From: Peribacillus deserti
GTDB taxonomy: Bacteria > Bacillota > Bacilli > Bacillales > DSM-1321
Direction: 5' to 3'
Length of the DNA: 39,258 nt
NCBI RefSeq assembly: GCF_002863585.1
Contig: NZ_PGUY01000016.1
Coordinates: forward strand, 1-39,258
Under the pieces are notes generated by a model, which was not told where the DNA came from, did no database searches, and was given only the letters and a program-made list of their open reading frames with translations. The position numbers and the translations under genes were made by a program. The stretch's first letter is position 1; the number at the start of each line of letters is the position of its first letter. Below are positions 1 to 8,390 of this stretch, piece by piece.

Positions 1-80
1 AAGCGGAGGACGGTGCTTTTCAAGAAAAGATCCATCCAAAAGCTGAATGATGATCTTTTTTAAGTAAGGCAAGACGCTAA

Positions 81-312
81 AAGAAAAGCAGACACCTGAT
101 AAAGAAGACTTGCAGATTGGCAAGCGATAGCGAAGACAGAAGCTTAGTCGCCCTTACCACGCTCGTAACGCCACGTCCTGTGGCCCCGCCTGGCTCGCAC
201 ATCCTGTGCTTCGTGCGTTAGCCCGGCATAAGACTAGCGGCAGTAAAAGGCCGATTTTGCCTTTTAATGGCGATTGGCTAGACCCGCGGTGTCAGTCCGG
301 AGCTGGACAATA
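81..312. repeat. Dispersed intergenic repeat, copy 1
   Basis: This stretch is closely related to 418-760 and 8052-8400, and to the reverse complement of 5912-6125. Shared landmarks include CCTGATAAAGAAGACTTGC, AGACAGAAGCTTAGTCGC, CACGTCCTGTGGCC, and an end near GGTGTCAGTCCGGAGCTGG. Open frames here are not conserved between copies, so it is read as a non-coding MITE-like element rather than a gene. No transposase is nearby. Confidence 0.75.
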
Positions 313-417
313 CCCGCTGTTCTCGCGCAGAAAGGCGGAAAGCGGTGCCTGCCAATCATTTGATATTTTAAAGCTCAATGTTGATTTAATAAATATAAAA
401 TACTTAACAACATTGGC

Positions 418-760
418 AGGCAGAGACACGATAAAGAAGACTTGCTGATTGGCGAACGACAGTGAAGACAGAAGCTTAGTCGCCCTTACCACGCTTGAAC
501 GGCCACGTCCTGTGGCCCCGCCTGGCTCGCACATCCTGTGCATCGTGCGTTAGCCAAGCATAAGACGAGCTGGCTGTGGGGAGTGCTTTTCTTCCCATAG
601 ACGGATTGGCTTATGACTCGAGTGTCTCAGCTTGGAGCCGGATCGAGGAGTCTCGCACCTTACGTTCCAATCAACCTGTTTAATAATAGGATCGGTTCAC
701 CGAACTATTAAAAAACAACAATCTTTTAGAAAAGAGCCTTTATAATAAACAGAACACAAT
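418..760. repeat. Dispersed intergenic repeat, copy 2 (long form)
   Basis: This matches 8052-8400 over almost its whole length, including a tail that holds GGAGTCTCGCACCTT and CCAATCAACCTGTTTAA, motifs that I recall as widespread in Bacillaceae intergenic repeats. It is separated from copy 1 by a linker with GGAAAGCGGTGCCTGCC (about 338-354), which recurs near 7978-7994 and in reverse complement near 6185, 6379 and 6573. Copies are mosaics of several shorter modules. Confidence 0.75.
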
Positions 761-800
761 AAGCCAATTATGCCGTTTACTGGTATGATGGGAAACAAGC

Positions 801-890
801 AGGTTAGCTGACTTATTGCCGCGAATCTTCCACAGGAGAATCCAGGACGTTTATACTGGATAAACATGCGAAGTCAGACAGAATTTTTTC
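801..890 (+). ncRNA. Possible small structured RNA
   Basis: An outer stem pairs CTGACTT (808-814) with AAGTCAG (871-877) and encloses a perfect hairpin, GTTTAT (849-854) with ATAAAC (860-865). The outer stem is followed by GAATTTTTT (881-889), which resembles an intrinsic terminator. The sequence does not recur elsewhere in the window, so it is not simply part of the repeats. I do not recognise a known RNA family, and chance pairing is possible. Confidence 0.22.
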
Positions 891-943
891 GAACGTTAAC
901 GAAAGGTGAATCAATCGTGAACGAATAAATATTTAGGTTTAAG

Positions 944-980
944 CAAAAAGCCCTGTCTCCTAAAGGACAGGGCTTTTGCT
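944..980 (-). terminator. Intrinsic terminator of the SASP gene
   Basis: A 12-bp perfect stem, 946-957 with 966-977 (AAAAGCCCTGTC / GACAGGGCTTTT), ends in T-runs on both strands. It lies just beyond the stop of the minus-strand SASP gene. Confidence 0.85.
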
Positions 981-998
981 TGATAAGGATAAGGGATC

Positions 999-1256
999 TC
1001 AGCTCTTGTTATTTAAATTCTGCTGAGCCATTTTCACAAGCTCTCTGACCATGCTTCCGCCCAGCCTGCCTCCGACTTTGCCTGCTTGTTCAGAAGTGAG
1101 GCGCCCGTTATATCCCTGCTGAAGGGGAACTCCAACTTCTGCGGCCGCTTCGAATTTTGCTTCTTCAGGATTTCTTGCACCTGCCACCTTTGCCTTAAGT
1201 TGATCAAGAGCATCTCTGGCTTCAGGTACCAGAATATTATGATTTCTTCTAGCCAT
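999..1256 (-). CDS. Alpha/beta-type small acid-soluble spore protein
   Basis: An 85-residue SASP of the alpha/beta family, which coats and protects DNA in the dormant spore and is degraded by the GPR protease at germination. Visible family marks are the N-terminal NHNILVPEARDALDQLK and the C-terminal G-x-L-T-S-E-Q-A-G-x-V-G-G-x-x-G-G-x-M-V segment. The length is slightly above the usual 60-75 residues. An AGGAGG ribosome site lies 7 bases before the ATG, and a terminator follows. Sporulation-specific (sigma-G) control is expected from the family, but I could not place a convincing sigma-G promoter upstream. It is monocistronic and convergent with the repeats on its left. Which ssp paralogue it is cannot be told. 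Confidence 0.92.
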   Translation of the reverse strand: MARRNHNILVPEARDALDQLKAKVAGARNPEEAKFEAAAEVGVPLQQGYNGRLTSEQAGKVGGRLGGSMVRELVKMAQQNLNNKS

Positions 1257-1420
1257 TTAACCATCCTCCTGTATGTAAGATGCCCAGAAACTAAATCCTT
1301 CATTTAATTATGCCATGTTGTAAGTTTCAGGCAAGAATAGGGGTATATCCTTGTGAACATCAGGAGCTCTCGTTACAATTAGTATAAGAAAAAATCAAAA
1401 ACTTAAGATTGGAGCTACTG

Positions 1421-1735
1421 ATGCCTGTTAAACGAAAATCTACTTTTAAGCTTGGAATCATTTTACTTGTAGTATCGACCCTGATCTGGCTGACGCCTTT
1501 GCTCATTCCTTTTCTCGATGTTGCTGGCAAGACTAAATTAGCCCTGACTGCAGTGCTGCTTGTAATCGCTGAAATCTTGTTCTGGGCAGGAGTCTTTTTT
1601 GCGGGCAAGGAGGCTGCTAAGCGGTTTCGGAGCTATTTAAATCCAAAGAACTGGGTATCTGGCAGAAAAAGTCAGGGGCAGGGAACAGAATCCTCCACTG
1701 ACCATGAGGTAAAAACTGATACACGGGATTCATAG
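1421..1735 (+). CDS. Small two-helix membrane protein, 'transporter suffix' type
   Basis: A 104-residue protein with two hydrophobic segments (about residues 11-32 and 39-63) and a charged, disordered C-terminal tail (SQGQGTESSTDHEV...). The core, with WLTPLLIPFL, an acidic residue before FW, and GKE-AAKR, resembles what I remember as transporter-suffix-domain proteins of bacilli; the biochemical role is unknown. A TTG at 1409 would extend it by four residues, but the GGAG at 1411-1414 sits correctly as the ribosome site for the ATG at 1421, so that start is chosen. It is a single gene with no operon partner. Confidence 0.7.
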   Translation: MPVKRKSTFKLGIILLVVSTLIWLTPLLIPFLDVAGKTKLALTAVLLVIAEILFWAGVFFAGKEAAKRFRSYLNPKNWVSGRKSQGQGTESSTDHEVKTDTRDS

Positions 1736-1849
1736 GTTTGATGATCGCGCGGGCAATTAATCTTCCTTATTCCAAAATTTGATTGTCCCGTGTGCACAAC
1801 TAAGCATCTCTCTGGAGATTGTAAACGCTGAGTGGATTCCCCCTCAAAA

Positions 1850-1885
1850 TAAAAAAGGGACAAAACCAACGTTTTGTCCAAAAAG
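1850..1885 (-). terminator. Intrinsic terminator after the XRE regulator
   Basis: A perfect 9-bp stem, GGACAAAAC (1858-1866) with GTTTTGTCC (1871-1879), has loop CAAC. On the minus strand it is followed by a U-run (A-run at 1851-1856 on the plus strand). It is placed to end the minus-strand XRE gene. Confidence 0.75.
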
Positions 1886-1956
1886 GGGGGGAATACTAGA
1901 AAGCTAGAAAGCCTTATCAACCATTATGTCCATGTTTTCATGGTTTATACAAAGAA

Positions 1957-2325
1957 TTAATGCTGGTCTATTGTATTTTTATTGTTAAAAAGCCAGTTCA
2001 GCATTTCCTTATATTCTTCCTCGGTTAACTCTTTTACTTTTCTAAGAATTAATTTGGCTTTATGTGATCCTAATCCTGATATTAATTGACTAATTTCACT
2101 GTCAATGACCGGCAGGAATGGGGGTGTGCTGTGGCCGTACAGTTCTGAGGCCGGCACTTCTAGCACAGCTGACAGCCGTAGAAGTGTAGGAATGTCGGGT
2201 ATCTTTTCTCCACTTTCAAATTGTTCAATTATCCGGGTACCAACTCTTAGTTTTAAGGCTAAAGCTTGCTGAGTGAGGTTTCTTTTTTCTCTCAGGATCT
2301 TAAGAGTGTGTCCTTGCTGCTCCAT
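1957..2325 (-). CDS. XRE-family helix-turn-helix regulator
   Basis: A 122-residue DNA-binding regulator. Residues about 8-62 form the XRE helix-turn-helix (LREKRNLTQQALALKL, then a recognition helix and FESGEKIPDIPTLLRLSAVL). The remaining 60 residues contain a helical segment (LRKVKELTEEEYKEMLNWLF) that may dimerise or bind a partner; no known sensor domain is seen. The ribosome site GGAGG precedes the ATG. It is divergent from yugI, separated by about 225 bases that contain the yugI promoter, so it could in principle act there; no operator was identified. Its target is unknown. Confidence 0.85.
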   Translation of the reverse strand: MEQQGHTLKILREKRNLTQQALALKLRVGTRIIEQFESGEKIPDIPTLLRLSAVLEVPASELYGHSTPPFLPVIDSEISQLISGLGSHKAKLILRKVKELTEEEYKEMLNWLFNNKNTIDQH

Positions 2326-2472
2326 TCCATTTCCTCCAACCTTTTTTGTTATATCTTATTAAAAGAGCCTATAATGAGTGAAAAAAAGAATCTTTGCTCT
2401 CAAACCCGACGGTTCATAAACCCCGGCGCGAGCCATGCTGTACTTCGATGGAATCCCCTTTATGGGCAATTT

Positions 2473-2501
2473 TTGATTAAAAGGACAGCTTGTGTTATAA
2501 T
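2473..2501 (+). promoter_or_regulatory. Sigma-A promoter of yugI
   Basis: TTGATT (2473-2478) and a consensus TATAAT (2496-2501) are separated by 17 bases, about 50 bases before the yugI start codon. Confidence 0.7.
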
Positions 2502-2552
2502 TTTATATTGCGTATATAGAATAGAAAAATTTAAGTATATAGGAGTGTTTTC

Positions 2553-2954
2553 ATGTCTGAAAAATACGAAGTAGGATCTGTAGTAACTGGAAAAGTAACT
2601 GGAATTCAATCATATGGTGCGTTTGTTGCACTTGACGAATCAACTCAAGGTTTAGTTCATATCTCCGAAATTACGCACGGATATGTAAAAGATATTAATG
2701 AACATCTAAAAGTTGGCGATGAAGTAAATGTTAAGGTTCTTTCTGTTGATGAAGCAGCAGGAAAAATCGGCCTTTCCATCCGTGCAACCGAGGAAGCTCC
2801 GGAACGTCCTCAAGCACAGCCAAAGCGTGCTCCAAAGAAGCGCCAGGCTACTGTTAAATCTACAACTGAGAACACAGAAGGCTTCAATACACTTAAGGAC
2901 AAATTGCAAGAGTGGATTGACCAGTCTCAGCGTGAAGACCTAATTAAAAAATAA
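2553..2954 (+). CDS. S1-domain RNA-binding protein, general stress protein 13 (YugI)
   Basis: A 133-residue protein. Residues 1-75 form one S1 OB-fold (EVGSVVTGKVTGIQSYGAFVAL, GLVHISEI, VGDEVNVKVLSVD, KIGLSIR). Residues 80-105 are a basic, proline-rich linker, and a short helical acidic tail follows. This is the layout of B. subtilis YugI/GSP13, which associates with the ribosome and RNA. The ATG is preceded by AGGAG at suitable spacing, and the gene has its own sigma-A promoter and a long terminator, so it is monocistronic. Position next to yugJ-pgi-yugN-yugO further on fits the B. subtilis yug region and supports the name. Confidence 0.92.
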   Translation: MSEKYEVGSVVTGKVTGIQSYGAFVALDESTQGLVHISEITHGYVKDINEHLKVGDEVNVKVLSVDEAAGKIGLSIRATEEAPERPQAQPKRAPKKRQATVKSTTENTEGFNTLKDKLQEWIDQSQREDLIKK

Positions 2955-2959
2955 TGAAC

Positions 2960-3010
2960 AGTAAAAAGCGGGTAGTGAATCTTATTCACTACCCGCTTTT
3001 TACTATTTTT
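2960..3010 (+). terminator. Intrinsic terminator of yugI
   Basis: A perfect 21-bp stem pairs 2960-2980 with 2984-3004 around a CTT loop; T-rich sequence follows. This is an unusually long stem and should work in both directions. Confidence 0.92.
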
Positions 3011-3060
3011 CAATAATAATCAAATTAAAATTATAATTATACATACACAGCTGTCTGTAT

Positions 3061-3074
3061 AGAAAGCGCTTTTA
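3061..3074 (+). promoter_or_regulatory. Candidate catabolite-responsive element upstream of rocD
   Basis: AGAAAGCGCTTTTA contains the palindromic core AAAGCGCTTT of CcpA cre sites but departs from the TG...CA ends of the consensus. It lies about 10 bases before the -35 box. Control of rocD by CcpA here is inference. Confidence 0.35.
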
Positions 3075-3083
3075 AATTTTGGT

Positions 3084-3111
3084 TTGAATCTCACTGTTAA
3101 CCATGTACAAT
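3084..3111 (+). promoter_or_regulatory. Sigma-A promoter of rocD
   Basis: TTGAAT (3084-3089), a 16-base spacer and TACAAT (3106-3111) lie just before the rocD leader. I see no -24/-12 (sigma-54) motif, although rocD in B. subtilis is SigL-dependent, so regulation probably differs. Confidence 0.55.
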
Positions 3112-3142
3112 AGAGGTGAAGTAGGGGATGGGAGGAATAACA

Positions 3143-4345
3143 ATGACATTACAAACTAAAACCAGCAGTTTGATTGAACAAACAGAAAAGTACGGTGCTA
3201 ATAATTATCATCCGCTTCCAATCGTCATTGCAGAAGCAAAAGGTGTTTGGGTAAAAGATCCGGAAGGAAATAGATATATGGATATGCTCAGCGCATATTC
3301 TGCGGTAAATCAAGGGCACCGCCATCCTAAAATCATTCAGGCCTTAAAAGACCAGGCAGACCGGGTAACACTGACCTCCCGTGCGTTTCATAATGATCAG
3401 CTTGGTCCTTGGTATGAAAAGATCTGCGGTCTTACAAACAAAGAAATGGCGCTTCCCATGAATACAGGCGCCGAAGCAGTTGAAACAGCGGTAAAAGCAG
3501 CGCGCAGATGGGCTTACGACGTTAAAGGAGTAGAAGAGAACAGGGCGGAAATCATTGCCTGCATAGGCAACTTCCATGGAAGAACAATGACGGCTGTATC
3601 GCTTTCTTCCGAAGAGGAATATAAACGTGGTTTTGGTCCTATGCTTCCAGGGATCACTCTTATTCCTTATGGCGATCTTGGGGCCTTGGAAAAGGCAATC
3701 ACTGCGAACACGGCTGCATTCCTAATTGAACCGATCCAGGGTGAGGCCGGTATCGTCATCCCGCCGGAAGGCTTTATGAAGGCGGCGAAAAAATTATGCG
3801 AAGAAAACAATGTATTATTTATTGCAGATGAAATTCAGGCAGGATTGGCCCGCTCGGGTAAAATGTTTGCCTGTGAATGGGATGAGGTCGAGCCGGACAT
3901 GTACATCCTGGGAAAAGCATTGGGCGGCGGAGTATTCCCAATATCCTGTGTAGCAGCAAATAAGGATATATTGGGAGTATTCAATCCTGGATCCCATGGT
4001 TCAACGTTCGGTGGAAATCCGATGGCATGTGCAGTATCCCTCGCATCTCTAGATGTTTTACTTGAAGAGAAGCTTGCAGACCGTTCGAATGAACTGGGTG
4101 CCTACTTCAAGGCGAAATTACAAGAAATCAAAAACCCGAAGATTAAAGAAGTCCGGGGCAGAGGGCTGTTCATTGGAGTAGAGCTGACAGAGCCGGCACG
4201 TAAATACTGTGAACAGCTAAAAGAAGAAGGATTACTGTGCAAAGAAACTCATGATACAGTCATCCGTTTTGCTCCTCCGCTCATTATTTCAAGAGAAGAC
4301 CTGGATTGGGCGATTGAAAGAATACAAAAAATTCTTGCTCAGTAA
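3143..4345 (+). CDS. rocD: Ornithine aminotransferase
   Basis: A 400-residue class-III PLP aminotransferase that converts ornithine and 2-oxoglutarate to glutamate semialdehyde and glutamate in arginine/proline metabolism. The N-terminal signature [12 protein letters not shown] is typical of ornithine aminotransferase. The PLP-contacting aspartate is D229 (IADEIQ) and the Schiff-base lysine is K258 (ILGKALGGG). Full length for the family. An ATG at 3128 is possible, but GGAGG at 3131-3135 is the ribosome site for the ATG at 3143, giving MTLQTK as the N terminus. It stands alone with its own promoter and terminator, not in a roc operon, so a role in proline synthesis or arginine breakdown cannot be decided from context. 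Confidence 0.95.
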   Translation: MTLQTKTSSLIEQTEKYGANNYHPLPIVIAEAKGVWVKDPEGNRYMDMLSAYSAVNQGHRHPKIIQALKDQADRVTLTSRAFHNDQLGPWYEKICGLTNKEMALPMNTGAEAVETAVKAARRWAYDVKGVEENRAEIIACIGNFHGRTMTAVSLSSEEEYKRGFGPMLPGITLIPYGDLGALEKAITANTAAFLIEPIQGEAGIVIPPEGFMKAAKKLCEENNVLFIADEIQAGLARSGKMFACEWDEVEPDMYILGKALGGGVFPISCVAANKDILGVFNPGSHGSTFGGNPMACAVSLASLDVLLEEKLADRSNELGAYFKAKLQEIKNPKIKEVRGRGLFIGVELTEPARKYCEQLKEEGLLCKETHDTVIRFAPPLIISREDLDWAIERIQKILAQ

Positions 4346-4364
4346 GCATTCATAAATATTCATT

Positions 4365-4400
4365 AGAGGACCGCAGCTAAGCCTGCCGTCCTCTTTTTTT
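4365..4400 (+). terminator. Intrinsic terminator of rocD
   Basis: AGAGGACCGCAG (4365-4376) pairs with CTGCCGTCCTCT (4383-4394) with one C-C mismatch, followed by a run of T. Confidence 0.88.
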
Positions 4401-4412
4401 GCTTACCGGCAT

Positions 4413-4443
4413 AAAAAAAACATAGCCGTTACATCCGGCTATG
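4413..4443 (-). terminator. Intrinsic terminator of yuzA
   Basis: CATAGCC (4421-4427) pairs with GGCTATG (4437-4443). On the minus strand it runs into eight U residues (A-run 4413-4420). Confidence 0.85.
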
Positions 4444-4461
4444 CTTTAAGGATTTTTCTTA

Positions 4462-4701
4462 TTATCTTGTAGTTTCTGGCTCTTGCTGTCTTGATGTTTG
4501 AGTTTGTTGTTCTCTGACAAACAAAAGACCGATATTTATTAAACCAGCAATCCCTACTAAGCCATAAACGATACGGGCCAGCGCTGAATCCTGGCCTCCA
4601 AAAATTGCGGCTACCAGATCAAATTGGAAAAAACCAACTAACCCCCAGTTGATAGCGCCTATAATAGTAAGTACTAGAGCAATACGTTGAATTGCACTCA
4701 T
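4462..4701 (-). CDS. yuzA: DUF378 small membrane protein (YuzA)
   Basis: A 79-residue membrane protein with two hydrophobic helices. The conserved DUF378 core is IGAINWGLVGFFQFDLVAAIFGG followed by ARIVYGLVGIAGL. The hydrophilic tail (QQTQTSRQQEPETTR) is probably cytosolic. The frame is open upstream to 4866, but AAGGAGG lies 8 bases before the ATG at 4701 and the conserved domain begins there, so the longer reading is rejected. The function of the family is unknown. I recall a yuzA gene in the same B. subtilis neighbourhood, which agrees with this position between yugI and yugJ. Confidence 0.88.
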   Translation of the reverse strand: MSAIQRIALVLTIIGAINWGLVGFFQFDLVAAIFGGQDSALARIVYGLVGIAGLINIGLLFVREQQTQTSRQQEPETTR

Positions 4702-4894
4702 ACGAAATACCTCCTTTAAATATGGTTCATATTTAGATTGCTTAAGCGTGCAAAAATTATGCAGGGATAAGAACTTGTTAATTATTATACCGGCTGCGAA
4801 TTGACACCCTCGGTCATAACACAGAGAGCGGAATGTGCTGCATACCGAGGGGATGTGGTGAATCATGAACTCGATTTGAAGCTTTTTTTGGAAA

Positions 4895-4932
4895 AAATTT
4901 AAAGCCAGCCAGCAACAGAGATGGGCTGGCTA
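4895..4932 (-). terminator. Hairpin with minus-strand U-run, possible terminator
   Basis: GCCAGCC (4904-4910) pairs with GGCTGGC (4924-4930). On the minus strand it is followed by TTTAAATTTTTTCC. No minus-strand gene precedes it; the only thing upstream on that strand is the tandem array at 5081-5715. Confidence 0.4.
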
Positions 4933-5080
4933 TGTGCGGCTTTACCTATTTAGCGGTCAAAGTAAATGAGTTACTCTAATCCGAGATATATGAAGCGTCT
5001 TCGGATGTTTTGAAGATGGAAATGGCTTTTCGTTCATATGCCCTTAAGGTTGCGACATAAGCACAATGCTCAGTTAACCA

Positions 5081-5582
5081 GCATAAGAACGGATACATCA
5101 GCATAAACACCAAATCAGCATCAGAACGGATACATGCATATACACCAAATCAGCATCAGAACGGATACATGCATATACACCAAATCAGCATAAGAGCGGA
5201 TACATGCATATACACCAAATCAGCATAAGAGCGGATACATGCATATACACCAAATCAGCATCAGAACGGATACATGCATATACACCAAATCAGCATAAGA
5301 GCGGATAAATAAGCATATACACCAAATCAGCATCAGAACGGATACATGCATATACCCCAAATCAGCATCAGAACGGATACATGCATATACACCAAATCAG
5401 CATCAGAACGGATACATGCGTATACACCAAATCAGCATAAGAGCGGATACATGCATATACACCAAATCAGCATAAGAGCGGATAAATAAGCATATACCCC
5501 AAATCAGCATAAGAACGGATACATCAGCAATACACCAAATCAGCATAAGAACGAATACATAAGCAAATACACCAAATTATCA
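5081..5582. repeat. Tandem array of fourteen ~35-bp units
   Basis: Fourteen consecutive units of 35 bp (a few 36-40) start at 5081, 5118, 5153, 5188, 5223, 5258, 5293, 5330, 5365, 5400, 5435, 5470, 5507 and 5543. Each unit has two halves: GCATMAGARCGGATACAT, then GCATATACACCAAATCA. Both halves begin with GCAT, and outer units keep an older form with CAGCATAA in both halves. 35 is not a multiple of three, so a repeated peptide is excluded. There are no unique spacers, so it is not CRISPR. Confidence 0.95.
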
Positions 5583-5720
5583 GCATAACACCCTTAACAT
5601 CAGCATAGATTTCACTAGGATAAGCATAAAGTTCTTAAACATAAGCATAAACTCTTCAAACATAAGCATAAAGTCTCTAAACATAAGCGTAAAGTACGGA
5701 AACATAAGCATAAACCCTTT
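5583..5720. repeat. Tandem array of 20-21-bp units continuing the 35-bp array
   Basis: GCAT/GCGT motifs begin at 5583, 5603, 5624, 5645, 5666, 5687 and 5708. After the first 20-base step, all intervals are exactly 21 bases. The consensus is GCATAAAGTCTCTAAACATAA-like, with the middle variable and AAACATAAGCATAAA conserved. The motif GCATAA links it to the 35-bp units, so both look like products of one ancestral sequence. Confidence 0.9.
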
Positions 5721-5905
5721 TGCGCCTAATAGAAAAAAGCAAAAGTCATAAAACCCTTAGAAATATGAACGGTTTTAAATCTCCTGGATGGGGTTTTTTC
5801 ATGTAAGACCTAAAAAAACTGCTTGTTTTGCCTCTTTTCACTGCCAAAGGCAAAGGAATTTATACAAGTCAGCTCAACCTTCATTTTGTGCGGATTAATC
5901 CTGCT
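5721..5905. other. Gene-free stretch between the array and the MITE-like repeats
   Basis: No gene is recognisable. AAAACCC near 5750 can pair with GGGGTTTTTT near 5791-5800, a possible weak terminator-like hairpin. A/T-rich sequence follows. Confidence 0.3.
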
Positions 5906-6130
5906 TAAAAAATGAAGGCTCTCTGCCAGCTCCGAACTGACACCTTCGGTCATAAGCCAACGCCATCAAAAAGCAAGACCGGCCTTTCGCTGCCGCTCTT
6001 CTTACGCCTTGCTAACGCATGGGGCAAAGGAAGTTCGAGCGTGGTAAGTGCCACTAAGCCTCTGTCTCCGCTTTCGCTTGCCAATCCGCAAGCCTTCTTT
6101 ATCAGGCGTCTGCCTTTCCATATATTTAAA
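5906..6130. repeat. Dispersed intergenic repeat, copy 4 (inverted)
   Basis: The reverse complement of this segment aligns with copy 1 (81-312) from GGCAGACGCCTGATAAAG through to GGTGTCAGTTCGGAGCTGG. The apparent open frame of 74 codons within it belongs to the repeat and is not preserved in the other copies. Confidence 0.75.
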
Positions 6131-6184
6131 TTCTAATAAAAAATTTATGCATTTCATTGATTAAGCAATAGTTATAACTTGAAA

Positions 6185-6325
6185 GGCACCGTTCTCCGCT
6201 TTTTGATTTGTCCAGCTCCAAGCTGAGACCCTCGAGTCATAAGCCAATCAGTCCATGAGAAGAAAAACCGCTTCTCACGGCCTGCTCGTCTTATGCTTTT
6301 CAGGTCTCTGCCTTCTTTTACTTTT
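6185..6325. repeat. Short internally deleted repeat copy
   Basis: It runs from GGCACCGTTCTCCGC through GTCCAGCTCCAAGCTGAGAC to TTCAGGTCTCTGCCTTC. The ends are inverted repeats (GAGACC...GGTCTC) around a central hairpin-prone segment. It is shorter than copies 1-4 because the middle 100 bases are missing. Confidence 0.65.
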
Positions 6326-6378
6326 TAATTATGGAATTAAATATGATCTTCATGAATTTTTATATAGGTAAAGTTAGA

Positions 6379-6590
6379 AGGCACCGCTTTCCGCTTTTCT
6401 ACCTGTCCAGCTCCGAACTGACACCTTCGGTCATAAGCCAATCGCCATCAAAAGGCAAGACCGGCCTTTCGTTGCCGCTTTTCTTATGCCTTTCAGGTGT
6501 CTGCCTTTCCATATATTTAATTCTAAGAAAAAATCTTGCATTTCATTGATTAAATAATAGGTATTACTTGAAAGGCACCGTTCTCCGCTT
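6379..6590. repeat. Short repeat copy with clear terminal inverted repeats
   Basis: GACACCTTCGGTCATAAG (from about 6419) and its inverted partner CTTATGCCTTTCAGGTGTC (ending about 6501) form imperfect terminal inverted repeats, and GGCACCG-type flanks are present on both sides (6379 and 6573). The layout is that of a MITE-like non-autonomous element. Confidence 0.65.
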
Positions 6591-6660
6591 TTCTTGTAAT
6601 CATTTTCTTTGATATTGTTTGTCTTCTTTTGCATAATAAGTAACGAAAGGAGGCAAAAAA

Positions 6661-7824
6661 ATGTTAAATTTTGCTTTTGAAAATCCAGTTAAATTAATCT
6701 TTGGCAGTGGTCAGTTAGAAGAATTGAAAAATGAGATTCCCCAGTATGGAAATAAAATTCTGCTTGTATACGGCGGAGGAAGCATTAAAAAAAGCGGGTT
6801 GTATGATAAGGTAGTCAACACTCTTAAAGAAATAGACGCAGATGTTCATGAGCTTGCAGGGGTGGAACCAAATCCCCGCATTTCAACGGTACGTAAAGGT
6901 GTGGATATCTGTAAGCAAGAAGGCATTGATTTCCTGCTTGCTGTAGGCGGGGGAAGTGTTATTGACTGTACAAAGGCAATAGCAGCAGGAGCTAAATATG
7001 ATGGCGACGCATGGGATATCGTTATCAAGAAAGCCCAGGTAGAGGCAGCTCTTCCATTCGGGACGGTACTTACACTTGCGGCAACGGGTTCAGAAATGAA
7101 CGCCGGTTCTGTTATTACAAACTGGGAGACCCAAGAGAAATACGGCTGGGGAAGCCCGCTGACATTCCCTCAGTTCTCCATCCTGGACCCTGAAAATACA
7201 TTCACTGTTCCGCGCGATCAAACCATTTATGGAATCGTAGATATGATGTCTCATGTTTTGGAAACGTATTTTCACCAAGGAACAAACACTCACCTGCAGG
7301 ATAGAATGTGTGAGTCCGTTCTGACAACGGTTATGGAAACAGCTCCGAAACTGCTTGATGATTTAGAGAGCTACGAACACAGAGAGACCATTCTATATTC
7401 CGGCACTATTGCGCTTAATGGAATGCTTTCAATGGGTATACGCGGTGACTGGGCGACGCATAATCTAGAGCATGCCGTTTCAGCTGTGTATGATATTCCT
7501 CACGCAGGAGGACTGGCAATCCTTTTCCCTAACTGGATGAGGCATACACTAAACGAGAATCCTGGCAGGGTAAAACAATTAGCTGTAAGAGTATTCGGTG
7601 TTGATCCCGAAGGAAAGACAGACGAGGAAACGGCTTTAGAAGGAATCAATAAGCTTAGTGAGTTCTGGAGCAGCCTTGGAGCGCCTTCCCGACTGGCAGA
7701 TTACGATATCGATGATTCCAAGGTAGAGGTTATGGCTGACAAAGCTATGGCTAACGGTGAATTCGGAAACTTTAAAAAGTTAAATCGCGACGATGTTTTA
7801 GCTATTTATAGAGCATCATTGTAA
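6661..7824 (+). CDS. yugJ: Iron-containing alcohol dehydrogenase (butanol dehydrogenase type)
   Basis: A 387-residue group-III alcohol dehydrogenase that probably reduces aldehydes to alcohols with NAD(P)H. The nucleotide-binding motif [12 protein letters not shown] is at residues 94-105. Metal ligands of the family are D194 and H198 (GIVDMMSH), H267 (WATHNLEH) and H281 (DIPHAGG). Length and N terminus ([13 protein letters not shown]) fit B. subtilis YugJ/YugK and clostridial BdhA-type enzymes. A strong AAAGGAGG precedes the ATG. It is flanked by repeats on both sides and appears monocistronic. YugJ is preferred over YugK because only one copy is present and the order yugI...yugJ...pgi fits. 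Confidence 0.88.
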   Translation: MLNFAFENPVKLIFGSGQLEELKNEIPQYGNKILLVYGGGSIKKSGLYDKVVNTLKEIDADVHELAGVEPNPRISTVRKGVDICKQEGIDFLLAVGGGSVIDCTKAIAAGAKYDGDAWDIVIKKAQVEAALPFGTVLTLAATGSEMNAGSVITNWETQEKYGWGSPLTFPQFSILDPENTFTVPRDQTIYGIVDMMSHVLETYFHQGTNTHLQDRMCESVLTTVMETAPKLLDDLESYEHRETILYSGTIALNGMLSMGIRGDWATHNLEHAVSAVYDIPHAGGLAILFPNWMRHTLNENPGRVKQLAVRVFGVDPEGKTDEETALEGINKLSEFWSSLGAPSRLADYDIDDSKVEVMADKAMANGEFGNFKKLNRDDVLAIYRASL

Positions 7825-7869
7825 TAAGCTGTTTTCGCAAACTTTGTTGTTATTGAACAAAGAGGGTGA

Positions 7870-7995
7870 TTAGAACGTGAGGATGCTCGCTTTCCGCGGC
7901 GCGGGGCGGGCGCCGAGCCTCCTCGGCTTGGCCTGTGGGGTCTCGCCAGTCCCGCTGCTCCCGTGCAGAAAAAGCGGAAAGCGGTGCCTGCCCAA
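7870..7995. repeat. GC-rich Bacillaceae-type intergenic repeat
   Basis: The segment contains GCTCGCTTTCCGCG, GAGCCTCCTCGGCTTGGCC and GGGGTCTCGCCAGTCCCGCTG, then AAGCGGAAAGCGGTGCCTGCC. This wording is familiar to me from repeats scattered through Bacillus genomes. It is much more GC-rich than its surroundings and abuts the next repeat copy. Confidence 0.7.
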
Positions 7996-8049
7996 CATAT
8001 AAATATTTAAAAGCTGAGTGTTAATCCCAATAGATATAAAATTGTAAAC

Positions 8050-8385
8050 AAATGGCAGGCAGAGACCCGATAAAGAAGACTTGCTGATTGGCAAGCGTTA
8101 GTGAAGACAGAAGCTTAGTCGCACTTACCACGCTCGAACGCCACGTCCTGTGGCCACGCCTGGCTCGCACATCCTGTGCTTCGTGCGTCAGCCAAGCATA
8201 AGACGAGCCGTCTGTGGGGAGTGCTTTTCTCTCCATGGACGGATTGGCTTATGACTCGAGGGTCTAAAGCCTTGTAGCTGGATCAAGGAGTCTCGCACCT
8301 TGCGTTCCAATCAACCTGTTTAACGATAGGATAGGTTCACAGGAAAGTTATCCATAAACAACATTTTTTTAGAAAAAAGCCTTTT
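8050..8385. repeat. Dispersed intergenic repeat, copy 3 (long form)
   Basis: It aligns with 418-760 nearly end to end: GGCAGGCAGAGACCCGATAAAG, the CACGTCCTGTGGCC block, CATAAGACGAGC, GGATTGGCTTATGACTCGAG, GGAGTCTCGCACCTTGCG and CCAATCAACCTGTTTAA. Open frames within it are not conserved between copies. Confidence 0.75.
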
Positions 8386-8390
8386 AATGG

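Noticed and set aside
206-543. Small coding frames within the first repeats
   Set aside because: They lie in dispersed repeats whose other copies do not preserve the frames; no ribosome site.
4702-4866. N-terminal extension of YuzA
   Set aside because: The upstream residues lack similarity to DUF378, and the AAGGAGG site selects the ATG at 4701.
5081-5720. CRISPR array
   Set aside because: Repeats are directly adjacent with no unique spacers, unit length changes from 35 to 21, and no cas genes are present.
5912-6549. Coding frames of 72-74 residues before yugJ
   Set aside because: They fall in repeat copies and contain the repeat words translated; not conserved between copies.
7870-8236. 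Minus-strand frames after yugJ
   Set aside because: Same repeat families; no ribosome site.
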